DNA of 41,807 nt from a virus. Made by a program: the position numbers and the translations under genes. Shown piece after piece: positions 33,337 through 40,899 of this stretch. The notes beneath the pieces were generated by a model, which saw only the letters and a program-made list of their open reading frames with translations, did no database searches and had not been told where the DNA came from. Location of the stretch: positions 1-41,807 of the IMG/VR virus record IMGVR_UViG_3300023184_000003, one strand, 5' to 3'. Position 1 is the first letter of the stretch. Each line of letters begins with the position of its first letter.

Positions 33337-34711
33337 GGGTTTCTCCAATTGAAGTATTACATCTAGGGCATATCTTGGTCTGTCGTGGTGCTGGCATTTT
33401 ACAGTTAGGGCAAAATACTGCAAGCGCCGATAGGAAGTTTATCGCCGCAGAGCCTTCACTCAATTCGGTTAGCGCCCACACTAACGCGTCCATTCTGTCA
33501 GGGCTATCTGTTGTAACCCCGGGTTCGTACTCACACATCTCATCTTCTAGGTCACCAAAATAACCTACATGATGTACGCGCCCTTGTTCGTATAAAGCCG
33601 CAATAGGCTCAGCGCGTAATTGCTTACCGCGTGTAGCCGTAACCTTCTTTGTAGCAACTGTTGGTTTAACTTGTTGCAATAAGTGGATAACTAAATCTCC
33701 GCCGTTGTTTGTTTCAGCAACTATGCGGTCTGCCTTGTGCTTTTCGTAAGCATTAACAGCGACAGTAGCCCATTCTTGTGGGCTAGCCTTAATCGTGTTA
33801 TCTGCCAAAACATAATAATGTCCATCAGCGGTCATTCCGCAAGTAACAATACCCGTATGGTCGCTGTCCTCGTTATTAGTTACAGCGGGGTCTACACCAA
33901 CAACAACTCGTGTCATAGGCGGTAGTGAATCAATCTTAATTCGTGCGGCATCTATGCCAGCGCGTGTCCATAAAGCCCCGGGATTATCGTCAAGGACTTC
34001 ACCAAATAGTTCTTGTCTACCTAACCGAGTATTCTCATACTTATTCTGTAAGGTAACAAGCGTACTAGCCGCTAAGTTATCTTTGTTCTCGTAAGTGCTA
34101 CCGCGAGTAATAGTTGTCTCGGGGTCTTTTAATATCTCCTTGACAATCTTAGTTGGTCGTGGAGTTGTTGTAACTATAACTTGTGGATTCTCACCTAAAC
34201 GCAAACCAAATTGTAACTGGTCAAATGTTTCAGGTGTAGCCCAAGCCGCTAACTCATCACACCAAGCACCATGATGTTGCGGTCCACGCAAGCGGTCAGG
34301 TTTCTCGGCACTAAATCCTTTAATGCGACTTCCATTAGGAAGCATGTAACTACTGCGTGACTTGTTCCAGTCATTTTCATCATATATGCCATAACGCGAC
34401 AAGATACTAATGATGCCTGATTCACCTTCAAAGCAGGTATCAATCACATCTGCGCTAGTTGGTGCTACTACCGCCCAGCGTGTTTTCGGTTTCGTTATCG
34501 CTTGCCAAACTATCCATTCCGCGCCCGTCCGAGTCTTGCCCCATCCGCGACCCGAGAGAATTAACCAAGTTCTCCAACTCGTTGTCGGTGGTAACTGGTT
34601 TGGTCTCGCTGATATGTTCTGCCATTGCACTCTCGCCTGTGCCAGTTGCATCGTGTGAGGTGAGTAATGCGGCAAGGTCTCTAACTGCTCTATCAATTGA
34701 ATCGCCGCCAT
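33305..34711 (-). CDS. terL: Terminase large subunit
   Basis: 468 residues. Walker A SGRGWGKT at 53-60, Walker B GAWCDE with D152/E153, and the nuclease residues D274 (VGVDPAV), E334 and D408 (SPDRMDAL). The C-terminal 35 residues hold a zinc ribbon (C434, C437, C448, C451), an unusual addition. The N-terminus overlaps the end of the small-subunit gene by 257 nt in another frame; the next ATG (34651) still overlaps 197 nt, so the overlap cannot be avoided while keeping Walker A. It drives DNA packaging. Start choice is not certain. Confidence 0.92.
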   Translation of the reverse strand: MAAIQLIEQLETLPHYSPHTMQLAQARVQWQNISARPNQLPPTTSWRTWLILSGRGWGKTRTGAEWIVWQAITKPKTRWAVVAPTSADVIDTCFEGESGIISILSRYGIYDENDWNKSRSSYMLPNGSRIKGFSAEKPDRLRGPQHHGAWCDELAAWATPETFDQLQFGLRLGENPQVIVTTTPRPTKIVKEILKDPETTITRGSTYENKDNLAASTLVTLQNKYENTRLGRQELFGEVLDDNPGALWTRAGIDAARIKIDSLPPMTRVVVGVDPAVTNNEDSDHTGIVTCGMTADGHYYVLADNTIKASPQEWATVAVNAYEKHKADRIVAETNNGGDLVIHLLQQVKPTVATKKVTATRGKQLRAEPIAALYEQGRVHHVGYFGDLEDEMCEYEPGVTTDSPDRMDALVWALTELSEGSAAINFLSALAVFCPNCKMPAPRQTKICPRCNTSIGETHASTVNKSDS

Positions 34712-35072
34712 CCCATGTAGTTATATCCTGCTCAATTTTAATTGGCATATCTAACCCAGTTAGTTTAGCGCGCCGTTCCATTAAACGAACGATTGTTAGA
34801 ATAGCCCTAGTATCACCTTTCATAGCAGAAGGCCATATAGCCACTTGTAAGCGGTCTACGCGGTCTAATTCTTGTGCCCTTAGTTCATCCGCGGGCTGTT
34901 GCATTGTGCGCTTTATTGCCCGCTTATAAGCCGCATAAGCACCTGTGTGGTCAGCGTAGCCAACTTCCTCAGCGATACGGCTCCATGTTAGTCCAACACG
35001 GCGTAGTTCTAATACTCGTATTTCTTTATCTACCAGTTCAGGACTGGGTACCGCTGCATTGTGATTTGGCAT
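34455..35072 (-). CDS. terS: Terminase small subunit
   Basis: 205 residues. An N-terminal helix-turn-helix (VDKEIRVLELRRVGLTWSRI, then YADHTGAYAAYKRAIKR) and following helices (ELDRVDRLQVAIWPSAMKG) identify the DNA-binding half. Residues ~120-205 are Ser/Thr/Asp/Glu-rich and poorly structured; this tail is encoded in the same DNA as the TerL N-terminal region and Walker A. TerS selects the packaging site and feeds DNA to TerL. No strong ribosome site is seen, and only 7 nt separate it from the epimerase stop. Confidence 0.8.
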   Translation of the reverse strand: MPNHNAAVPSPELVDKEIRVLELRRVGLTWSRIAEEVGYADHTGAYAAYKRAIKRTMQQPADELRAQELDRVDRLQVAIWPSAMKGDTRAILTIVRLMERRAKLTGLDMPIKIEQDITTWDGGDSIDRAVRDLAALLTSHDATGTGESAMAEHISETKPVTTDNELENLVNSLGSRMGQDSDGRGMDSLASDNETENTLGGSSTN

Positions 35073-35079
35073 GGATAGA

Positions 35080-36105
35080 TTACTTACCAGTCACAGGCTT
35101 GTTCCAAGTAACACCTTCGTTATCCTTGAACCAGTCAATAGTTAATTTAATGCCTTCTGAAAGTGGCTTAAAGTCTTTAATGTCCATACCAATTGCGCGT
35201 AAGGTATCAGGGTCAGCCGATACGACTGTGCCTAATTCTCTTGTAACTCTTTGGATGTCAATGCGACTTAACTTAGGATTAACCTGTGCAACTGCATCAA
35301 CAATTGCTTTAAGGTCATCAGGAGTTTGTATAGCACCACCATGTGGTTCGCCTGTACGCATTGGCACATTATCAATCACGGCACTTGGAATGTGCTTTTG
35401 GATTTCTTGTGCCACATCTAATACTGTGTAAGGTGTTGCGTTACCTACATCAATTGGATGATTAGGCACATTTCCCTTTACCGCTTCTTCAAGTGCGGTA
35501 ACAAATACTTTAGCAACATCTCCTACCCATACTGTGTCGCTGTACTGAGTACCGCCACCATATAGGCGCATTGCATCACCTGACAAAGCAGATGTAATAA
35601 ATGATGGCACAATCTTGCGAACCTTTGCAGAGCCGTAAGGTGTTGGCGCAGACTGGCGTGGACCATACGCGTTCATTGGTCGCACAGATGTAATCTTTAA
35701 TCCTCTATCTTCTCGGTACATAGCAACAAATCGCTCACCGCAAGATTTAGTAATGCAATAAGTACCTCGCGCAATATTGGCATTACCAACTGCGGCAAAA
35801 ACTATTGGTAAGTCATAACGGGATGCGGCTTCAAATACATTAAGCGTACCCATGATGTTAGTTTCAGCGGCGGCGTGTGGCGCATCAATGGTCTCGGTAG
35901 TACCAAGCACAGCGGCTAAGTGGATGATGGCATCTACATGTGCCGCCATTTCCATAACGATAGTCATATCGCGTACATCACCAAGCAAGCCATGTTCCAA
36001 GCGACCTTTGTGGTCTAACACATACGGCGTGTGTCCTCGCGCTTCAAGTTCTTCGCAAATCCATGAGCCAATAAATCCTGCTCCGCCTGTTACTCCTACA
36101 ATCAT
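35080..36105 (-). CDS. NAD-dependent epimerase/dehydratase (SDR)
   Basis: 341 residues from ATG 36105 (ATGA overlap with the gene before, GGAAGG upstream). GGAGFIGSWI is the Rossmann NAD site, HLAAVLGTTET and the Y-x-x-x-K pair in TYCITKSCGERF are the extended SDR catalytic signature. Such enzymes convert nucleotide sugars (for example UDP- or GDP-sugars). It is coupled to the TAGT-like glycosyltransferase before it, so it may supply its sugar donor. Confidence 0.85.
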   Translation of the reverse strand: MIVGVTGGAGFIGSWICEELEARGHTPYVLDHKGRLEHGLLGDVRDMTIVMEMAAHVDAIIHLAAVLGTTETIDAPHAAAETNIMGTLNVFEAASRYDLPIVFAAVGNANIARGTYCITKSCGERFVAMYREDRGLKITSVRPMNAYGPRQSAPTPYGSAKVRKIVPSFITSALSGDAMRLYGGGTQYSDTVWVGDVAKVFVTALEEAVKGNVPNHPIDVGNATPYTVLDVAQEIQKHIPSAVIDNVPMRTGEPHGGAIQTPDDLKAIVDAVAQVNPKLSRIDIQRVTRELGTVVSADPDTLRAIGMDIKDFKPLSEGIKLTIDWFKDNEGVTWNKPVTGK

Positions 36106-36956
36106 ACTATTGCCTTCCGATATTTTTGATTGATTATCTTTGGTACAGCGTAACGCCAATCTACTTTATGGTGCAAACGCCTATTTGCAGTACCCATAGG
36201 GTAAATCTTGACACAAGATGGTGCCATCATTACCGAGTAGAAACTTTTGGCATAAGTACCTTCCTCTAAATAGAGTTCGGTCATACCGCCTTGATTTGCT
36301 TGCGTTGCCATTTGTAGCACATTAACATGAAACGAGGTAAATATAAGTTCGCCTTGCGCACCATAGACTACATACAAATTAACATCATCATTTATCTTGC
36401 CTTTAAAGTCCACATACTTGTCAGTACGCAGAAAAAAACTATTCATAGCCTTGCGTTGTAGTCCGCGCTTATAGTTTGGGCTGTTAATCCCACCAATCAT
36501 GTCTCCGCCTTGACCGAACGCTACTGTCAGCGAGTTAGTATCATCCAAGAATTGCAGCGTAGCCTCAGCCAGCGAGTCAAAATCCTTAACTCTAAACGAG
36601 GTCAATACGCCCTTCTTTATAAAGCGGTATCTTAAATCTGCATAGTCATCATCAAGTTGCAACATATAGTCCAACCCAAGTGCTTTTGCCATGTGCTGTG
36701 ATGCGTGACGCGCATAAATAATTGCTCTGCGGTCACCTGATGTATCGGCATCATCTATTTGGTCTGCAATTTCCTTCTTATTGAATTGCAATACCATGTC
36801 ACCATAACGCTCAAAATACTCGTCTGCTCTTACATCTTCATCATCAATAACAATGTAAGTCTTGCCAGTCCATCCGCTTCGTTGCAACATGTTTAAAGTC
36901 TTTATGTTATCTGGTCTGCCATGAGTTAAAATAAAGATGGCAAACTTTCTAGTCAT
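36102..36956 (-). CDS. TET-associated-glycosyltransferase-like enzyme (TAGT)
   Basis: 284 residues from ATG 36956. KFAIFILTHGRPDNIKTLNM, then YIVIDDEDVRADEYFERYGD, a SGDRRAIIYARH helix and LQLDDDY (D102-D104) match the TAGT/GREB1-like glycosyltransferase fold. In phages this family often sits in operons that oxidise and glucosylate DNA bases. No TET/JBP hydroxylase is in the window, so the acceptor is open: hydroxymethylated bases made another way, or a protein or glycan. Pairing with a ParB-like gene upstream and an epimerase downstream is suggestive. Confidence 0.6.
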   Translation of the reverse strand: MTRKFAIFILTHGRPDNIKTLNMLQRSGWTGKTYIVIDDEDVRADEYFERYGDMVLQFNKKEIADQIDDADTSGDRRAIIYARHASQHMAKALGLDYMLQLDDDYADLRYRFIKKGVLTSFRVKDFDSLAEATLQFLDDTNSLTVAFGQGGDMIGGINSPNYKRGLQRKAMNSFFLRTDKYVDFKGKINDDVNLYVVYGAQGELIFTSFHVNVLQMATQANQGGMTELYLEEGTYAKSFYSVMMAPSCVKIYPMGTANRRLHHKVDWRYAVPKIINQKYRKAIV

Positions 36957-37716
36957 TACCATCCAACGCTTCAAGGTCGGTAATGGTTGTTAAAAAGTTT
37001 GCGTATCCATTGCGAATGGCATCGTCAGCATCAATGATAACCAACGCGGATTCTTCCATTAGCCTTTGGATTTCAGGAGACTGGTGCGGATAGAATTCAG
37101 CAATCTGTCTGTAATCAAATTGAACATGGCGGTTAGCGGCTATCAATAGAAATTCTTTTATGTCGCTTGGTAAATGCGCTTCGTCAATTTGTTGCTTTAA
37201 GTTATCAGCCTTTGATGCGTTGTATAACTCCGTGAGGGGTGGTTCTTCTCCAACAATTTCATACTGCGGGATATTCATTTTGTTTGAATACTCTTGTTGC
37301 AGTCCTGCTGAGTTGTTAATTTCTTTTTGTAGCGAATCCATAATGCCATCATCAAAGCCAAAATCTTTTAAGTCCCAGCCTTCATCTTCCATCTCTAGTA
37401 ATTGAGAGACAAGAACAGGCGTATCCCACTCGGCTAATTCAGCGGTGCGATTGTCTGCAATAGCAAATGCCTTAGCGGTAGCAATATCCCAGTCACTAGG
37501 AACTTCAGTTATTGTGATTTCCGTCCAGCCCAAAGATTTAGCGGCTTCAATAGTTCCATTACCTGCAATGATTACGCCATTATGAACAACAATAGGCTTG
37601 CGTTGTCCAAACTTTTCCAATGATGACGCAATTGCTTTTAAGTTTTGTGGCGAGTGCTTACGCGCATTGTTAGGGTCATACGCAAGACCACTAATCGGTA
37701 CGGATTTGATTTCCAC
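36949..37716 (-). CDS. ParB-like protein with C-terminal helical domain
   Basis: 255 residues from GTG 37716 (GGGGGG just before). Residues ~1-75 are ParB/Srx-like: AYDPNNARKHSPQNLKAI, FGQRKPIVV and VIIAGNGTIEAAKSLGW. Unlike the common phage versions, no methyltransferase follows; instead a helical second half (LPSDIKEFLLIAANRHVQFDY; SPEIQRLMEESALVIID). ParB-type domains bind or cleave CTP-like nucleotides or act as nucleases. It is coupled to the TAGT-like gene. Start 37746 is possible but less supported. Confidence 0.6.
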   Translation of the reverse strand: MEIKSVPISGLAYDPNNARKHSPQNLKAIASSLEKFGQRKPIVVHNGVIIAGNGTIEAAKSLGWTEITITEVPSDWDIATAKAFAIADNRTAELAEWDTPVLVSQLLEMEDEGWDLKDFGFDDGIMDSLQKEINNSAGLQQEYSNKMNIPQYEIVGEEPPLTELYNASKADNLKQQIDEAHLPSDIKEFLLIAANRHVQFDYRQIAEFYPHQSPEIQRLMEESALVIIDADDAIRNGYANFLTTITDLEALDGND

Positions 37717-37891
37717 TTTGCCCCCCAGCAAGCGTAAGCCTAGCATCTAACAAATCATCAACGCTTGAAAGGTAAAACTCTCGTTGCTGATGAGTCAATC
37801 TATGCCCGTAATAGTCTTGTAAAGATAAGCGCAGGTATTCCAACGCTTCATCTATATCTTCGACTGTGAGTTCATGTAGAACTATTTGCAT
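37691..37891 (-). CDS. Hypothetical helical protein (66 aa)
   Basis: Two long helices (VEDIDEALEYLRLSLQDYY, QREFYLSSVDDLLDARLTL) and a short polar tail. No cysteines. It overlaps the ParB-like gene start by 26 nt. A 49-nt gap with a small inverted repeat (AGCC/GGCT) separates it from the HTH gene upstream. Not recognised. Confidence 0.55.
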   Translation of the reverse strand: MQIVLHELTVEDIDEALEYLRLSLQDYYGHRLTHQQREFYLSSVDDLLDARLTLAGGQSGNQIRTD

Positions 37892-37940
37892 AATTCAAGC
37901 CTAAACGGGCTAGACGAATTCCAATATACTGCGTACATTA

Positions 37941-38111
37941 TCACATCTTATTCTTACTGTGTCGCTTTTCGTAAGCATTTTGTAAAGTGTCTATGTCGTA
38001 GTATTTCTTGCCACCTATAACCTTGTACGGGATGTTGTACGACTTTATCCAGCGGTACATGGTTGGAACCGAGACCTTAAATATCTTGGTCGCTTCTAGC
38101 AGAGTTAGCAC
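37941..38111 (-). CDS. MerR/excisionase-type HTH protein (56 aa)
   Basis: GTG at 38111 directly follows an in-frame stop, so it is the only start in frame. The helix-turn-helix (LLEATKIFKVSVPTMYRWIKS) followed by a beta wing (YKVIGGKKYYDI) is the helix_17/excisionase fold. It overlaps the zinc-ribbon gene by 35 nt. In the absence of an integrase it is more likely a small regulator or DNA-bending factor than a true Xis. Confidence 0.7.
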   Translation of the reverse strand: MLTLLEATKIFKVSVPTMYRWIKSYNIPYKVIGGKKYYDIDTLQNAYEKRHSKNKM

Positions 38112-38715
38112 TTAGTACACGCCCTAGCAATCGCCATTTTTCACTAGACCAAATAGTGCCACACGCTCGGCATTTAATATCGCCAAAACTTGTGAGCGTG
38201 GTGGGATTGACTTGTAACTTATTGCCACAGGTTTCCCCCTTTTCGTCTACTGATGGGCAAGTGCCTATCGTCATTAGGTCACTACGATATCCTAAAACTG
38301 TGTTGATTTGCTTGTTTATGGAATCAACATCTGCGGCGAGTTGTGCAACATCTTGGTAAGTAGAAAAAATCCATTCCGCTTGTGCAGTTAAGTATTTGCA
38401 GGTTACTGTAATGCGATTATATTCTTCACCTCTAAAAGTAATACGGGTGTGTTGTTGTTCAATTCTAATCTTTGCTTCATGCGCAAATAAAGGTTTGCTG
38501 ATACCGCCAGTACGCAAGTGTAAGGTTTCCACCCTAACTGGTATTGGCGGTGTCTTAGAACCGCCCACACGCTCACCATATCCCTGTGTAGGAAGCATCT
38601 CATCTTCAAGTTGGTTGTACTTTGACGGAAAAGATTTAATCCTATCCAATGAGTGTTCCCAGCACGAAGGACATAGTGAGCGTTTAGTTGCCCTGCGGCA
38701 TAAAGCGCATTTCAT
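38077..38715 (-). CDS. Double zinc-ribbon protein (212 aa)
   Basis: The N-terminus MKCALCRRATKRSLCPSCW is a four-cysteine cluster, and a second one lies near residues 153-186 (CPSVDEKGETC and CRACG). Between them are helices (AQAEWIFSTYQDVAQLAADV). The arrangement resembles actinophage proteins located next to small HTH/excisionase genes and is probably DNA- or RNA-related. Coupled to the HTH gene upstream by ATGA. Confidence 0.6.
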   Translation of the reverse strand: MKCALCRRATKRSLCPSCWEHSLDRIKSFPSKYNQLEDEMLPTQGYGERVGGSKTPPIPVRVETLHLRTGGISKPLFAHEAKIRIEQQHTRITFRGEEYNRITVTCKYLTAQAEWIFSTYQDVAQLAADVDSINKQINTVLGYRSDLMTIGTCPSVDEKGETCGNKLQVNPTTLTSFGDIKCRACGTIWSSEKWRLLGRVLSANSARSDQDI

Positions 38716-38891
38716 TTGCCTTTGGCATCTCGCTTTGCTTTTAACGCTTCAACTTCTTCGCGGTTGTAATACACCCGCTTGCCCTTCTTTTCCGCCCACT
38801 TTAATTGTTTGCGGTGTTCTATCTGATGTAAGTTGTTGGCTTTAATACCTAACAACTCACATACTTCTTCCGATGAGATTAAAATGGCCAT
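38712..38891 (-). CDS. Small HTH protein (59 aa), excisionase-like
   Basis: ATG at 38891; stop overlapping the next ATG (ATGA). Sequence MAILISSEEVCELLGIKANN, then LHQIEHRKQLKWAEKK and KRVYYNREEVEALKAK is a helix_17 type DNA-binding fold like MerR. It overlaps the SSB end by 13 nt. Probably a local regulator; no integrase is present to pair with it. Confidence 0.65.
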   Translation of the reverse strand: MAILISSEEVCELLGIKANNLHQIEHRKQLKWAEKKGKRVYYNREEVEALKAKRDAKGK

Positions 38892-39262
38892 TCGTCTCCC
38901 TGTGTTTGTTTTTCAGGCTGAGACTTGCGCTTTAATGTGCCTACAACACCAATCATCTTGGCGCGAATCTCAAATCCTTGTTTTAAGTTGCCGTCTCGTC
39001 CTGTGAATTCAAATGCTTTTAACTCACCTTGAACAATTAACTTAATGCCTTTAAGTGGTGTATCTGCCAACCATTCTGCAAGTTCGCCAGTCGCACTTAC
39101 TTTCCACCAAACTGTTTCCCCTGTAACCCATTCACCATTCTTAAACTCTCTTGGTGATTCAGCCAATGAAAGATTAGCAATAGCAAAATCGCCCTTGCTT
39201 CCTTTAATATATTTTAGTTCAGCGTCTCCACCTGCATTACCTACTACCTCTATCTTCGCCAT
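38879..39262 (-). CDS. ssb: Single-stranded DNA-binding protein
   Basis: 127 residues. OB-fold strands (KIEVVGNAGGDAELKYI, FAIANLSLAE, VWWKVSATGELAEWL, IKLIVQGELKAFEF) and the acidic tail ending DEWPF, the motif SSB uses to contact partner proteins. It coats phage single strands during replication and recombination. It is the only clear replication-core protein in the window besides the recombination set. Its start overlaps the HNH gene end by 26 nt. Confidence 0.88.
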   Translation of the reverse strand: MAKIEVVGNAGGDAELKYIKGSKGDFAIANLSLAESPREFKNGEWVTGETVWWKVSATGELAEWLADTPLKGIKLIVQGELKAFEFTGRDGNLKQGFEIRAKMIGVVGTLKRKSQPEKQTQGDEWPF

Positions 39263-39590
39263 CTGAGCCTTCTTTCATGTATATGTATGAGCCTTCGTTG
39301 TCCAACAATACCTTACTATCATCCGAAAGTGTAAGAGGAAACTTGGAAGGACTCGCCCAACTTGGACAAATCTGCCCTCGTTCTATTGCCACCTTAGGGC
39401 GCATGTGGATAGAGTATGTTCCTAGGTTATGGCATTTATGATGCACCGCTATCAGGTTGCATACTTCATCTTTACCGCCCTGCGACTTTAATTTTCTATG
39501 ATGAAGCGCAAAGTCTCCACAAGATAATCCACAGGCTTCGCAATAATTACCTGCCCTTGCTAAGACTTTATCCACAATGTCTTGCTTCAT
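39237..39590 (-). CDS. HNH endonuclease
   Basis: 117 residues. The zinc pairs C17/C20 (YCEACG) and the second pair near C44 and C53, with H30-H31 and the N-L-I-A-V-H-H-K-C-H-N segment, form the HNH active site. Phage HNH proteins can be homing enzymes or part of terminase-linked cleavage. It is small, single-domain and lies next to the peptidase gene with an ATGA-type junction, so a homing insertion is less likely. Confidence 0.8.
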   Translation of the reverse strand: MKQDIVDKVLARAGNYCEACGLSCGDFALHHRKLKSQGGKDEVCNLIAVHHKCHNLGTYSIHMRPKVAIERGQICPSWASPSKFPLTLSDDSKVLLDNEGSYIYMKEGSDGEDRGSR

Positions 39591-40147
39591 GTGGATACTA
39601 CAAACTTGATATCTCCACCTGAGTACGCATCATATTTGGATGCAATTTTTATGGCTTTGCGTAGATAATTCTTAGCCTGAGTCACGGTCTCTACATTACC
39701 AGCATTTAAGGCTTCCAATGCACCAAGAGCAAATCGTTCCCCTGACCCAGCGACATAGATATTTTCTGCGCTTCGTTCCCAAGAATAGTCGGATTCAATT
39801 CTATAGATTTGATGTTGGATGCAGACGATAAAGATATTGTCATTTTCTACTGACTCGCCATCTCGTTTGTATTCATAATCCGCCATGTTAAAGCACTTGC
39901 GGATGGACGGCACTAAAATGCTGGTCACATATTTATCTATGTTCTTTAACTTGACCGCTGGTGCATCCCATCCATGCTCTAATAGATTGATGCCGCGAAC
40001 CTGACCAGCACCAGCAATAATTAGTTCATTGTTCCTAAAGATTTTGCCTGTCGGAATATTGATAGCGAACCCATCACCATCCGAGGACTGTGAATCACCT
40101 GCGATAACAGCCCAGCCGTCTCCTTGAATGGCGGCGATTGTGGTCAT
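39587..40147 (-). CDS. Proteasome-beta/HslV-like Ntn peptidase
   Basis: 186 residues from ATG 40147. After Met removal the N-terminal Thr1 is followed by TIAAIQGDGWAVIAGDSQ, with D17 in the exact HslV/proteasome place and K34 in the Lys33 region. Later GSGERFALGA supplies the Ser129-type serine, and YDAYSGG gives the Asp166-x-x-Ser169 pair. All five catalytic-network positions are thus visible. Subunits of this family form rings that degrade unfolded proteins. No partner ATPase is in the window. There is no clear Shine-Dalgarno; TATCCT lies six bases before the ATG, compatible with a leaderless transcript. Confidence 0.85.
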   Translation of the reverse strand: MTTIAAIQGDGWAVIAGDSQSSDGDGFAINIPTGKIFRNNELIIAGAGQVRGINLLEHGWDAPAVKLKNIDKYVTSILVPSIRKCFNMADYEYKRDGESVENDNIFIVCIQHQIYRIESDYSWERSAENIYVAGSGERFALGALEALNAGNVETVTQAKNYLRKAIKIASKYDAYSGGDIKFVVST

Positions 40148-40175
40148 GTTGTAAGGATACCGCAGACAAAGCAAA

Positions 40176-40204
40176 ACCCGCCAAGAGGCAAATCATTGGC
40201 GGGT
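40176..40204 (-). terminator. Terminator hairpin, stem D
   Basis: ACCCGCCAA pairs with TTGGCGGGT (9 bp, 11-nt loop); on the minus strand it is followed by TTTGCTTTG. It ends the operon that begins at leader copy 3. Confidence 0.75.
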
Positions 40205-40291
40205 CTTGCAATGATGGGAAGTTCCCCAACCTTCCATCAGTTAGGTAGTGTGACGCCTAACTTTTGCCGCGAGATTACGGCTCACGGCAAA
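40176..40291 (-). ncRNA. Four back-to-back hairpins, candidate structured RNA
   Basis: Starting two bases after the stop at 40293 and read leftward: stem A 40291-40263 (11 bp TTTGCCGTGAG/CTCGCGGCAAA with one T-G, 7-nt loop); stem B 40262-40239 (7 bp AGTTAGG/CCTAACT); stem C 40239-40212 (10 bp with one bulge); stem D 40204-40176 (9 bp, terminator). Almost no unpaired bases separate A, B and C. Such packing is unusual for a simple terminator and suggests a stable 3' RNA or a processed small RNA. Confidence 0.45.
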
Positions 40292-40292
40292 C

Positions 40293-40547
40293 TTATTCTA
40301 CCAATTCCCGCATCATGTCGTTAAGCGCAGGATAGTCCAATTTGTCTGACATGTATTCAACAGCATCAGGGGTGACCATATTGGTCATGTACATACCTAG
40401 AATAAAGCCAATGTAAGGATTGTCCTTATCAGGATTGTCTTGCATAAATCCTACCGCCTTGCGATAAAGTAATTCATCATTGTTAAGCCACATTGACACA
40501 TTCCATGTGTCTTTATTTTTCCAGCCGTTGTAAGTTGTATCGCTCAT
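40293..40547 (-). CDS. DUF7249-like small protein (84 aa)
   Basis: The start MSDTTYNGWKNKDTWNVSMWL with LNNDELLY resembles the small phage family DUF7249 (Y-N-G-W-K-N-x-x-T-W-N). The middle is helical with a short hydrophobic patch (YIGFILGMYMTNM). No known function. It is the last gene of the leader-3 operon and is followed two bases later by the hairpin series. Confidence 0.65.
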   Translation of the reverse strand: MSDTTYNGWKNKDTWNVSMWLNNDELLYRKAVGFMQDNPDKDNPYIGFILGMYMTNMVTPDAVEYMSDKLDYPALNDMMRELVE

Positions 40548-40562
40548 TATGCACCTACCTTC

Positions 40563-40898
40563 CTAAATCACAAGAGAGAAGTTGAAGGACACTTGAATTT
40601 CTTGATTTTGTAAAAGGCGTATGACTTCATCTTCCACATCACTTGTTGCCGCAAATTTGCCTGACTCGCGATTAAAGTAAATGTTGGCTTCTACGCCGTC
40701 ACCTGTTATTGAAACATCAGTATCTTCTAGTGAGAGTTCTGTATTGCCATCTTCTCCCATATTTTGTAGTTGTGAACACTCAGTTTCAATAAGTTCTTGA
40801 ATCTTTTCAATAACTTTTTCTTCAATCATGCCAGCAAGGTCTGCAAAACTATGTCCGTCTAATTCAATTTGGAGTTTTTTGACTACATTACTTGCCAT
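40563..40898 (-). CDS. Hypothetical protein (111 aa)
   Basis: ATG 40898 is chosen over the GTG at 40907. An N-terminal helix (DLAGMIEEKVIEKIQELIET) is followed by beta strands that include VSITGDGVEANIYFNRESG and a C-terminal strand QVSFNFSLVI. No cysteine pairs. Second gene after leader copy 3. Not recognised. Confidence 0.55.
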   Translation of the reverse strand: MASNVVKKLQIELDGHSFADLAGMIEEKVIEKIQELIETECSQLQNMGEDGNTELSLEDTDVSITGDGVEANIYFNRESGKFAATSDVEDEVIRLLQNQEIQVSFNFSLVI

Positions 40899-40899
40899 A

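Noticed and set aside
37941-38891. Excisionase-like HTH genes as signs of a prophage
   Set aside because: No integrase, attachment site or repressor is present; these folds are also used by simple regulators.
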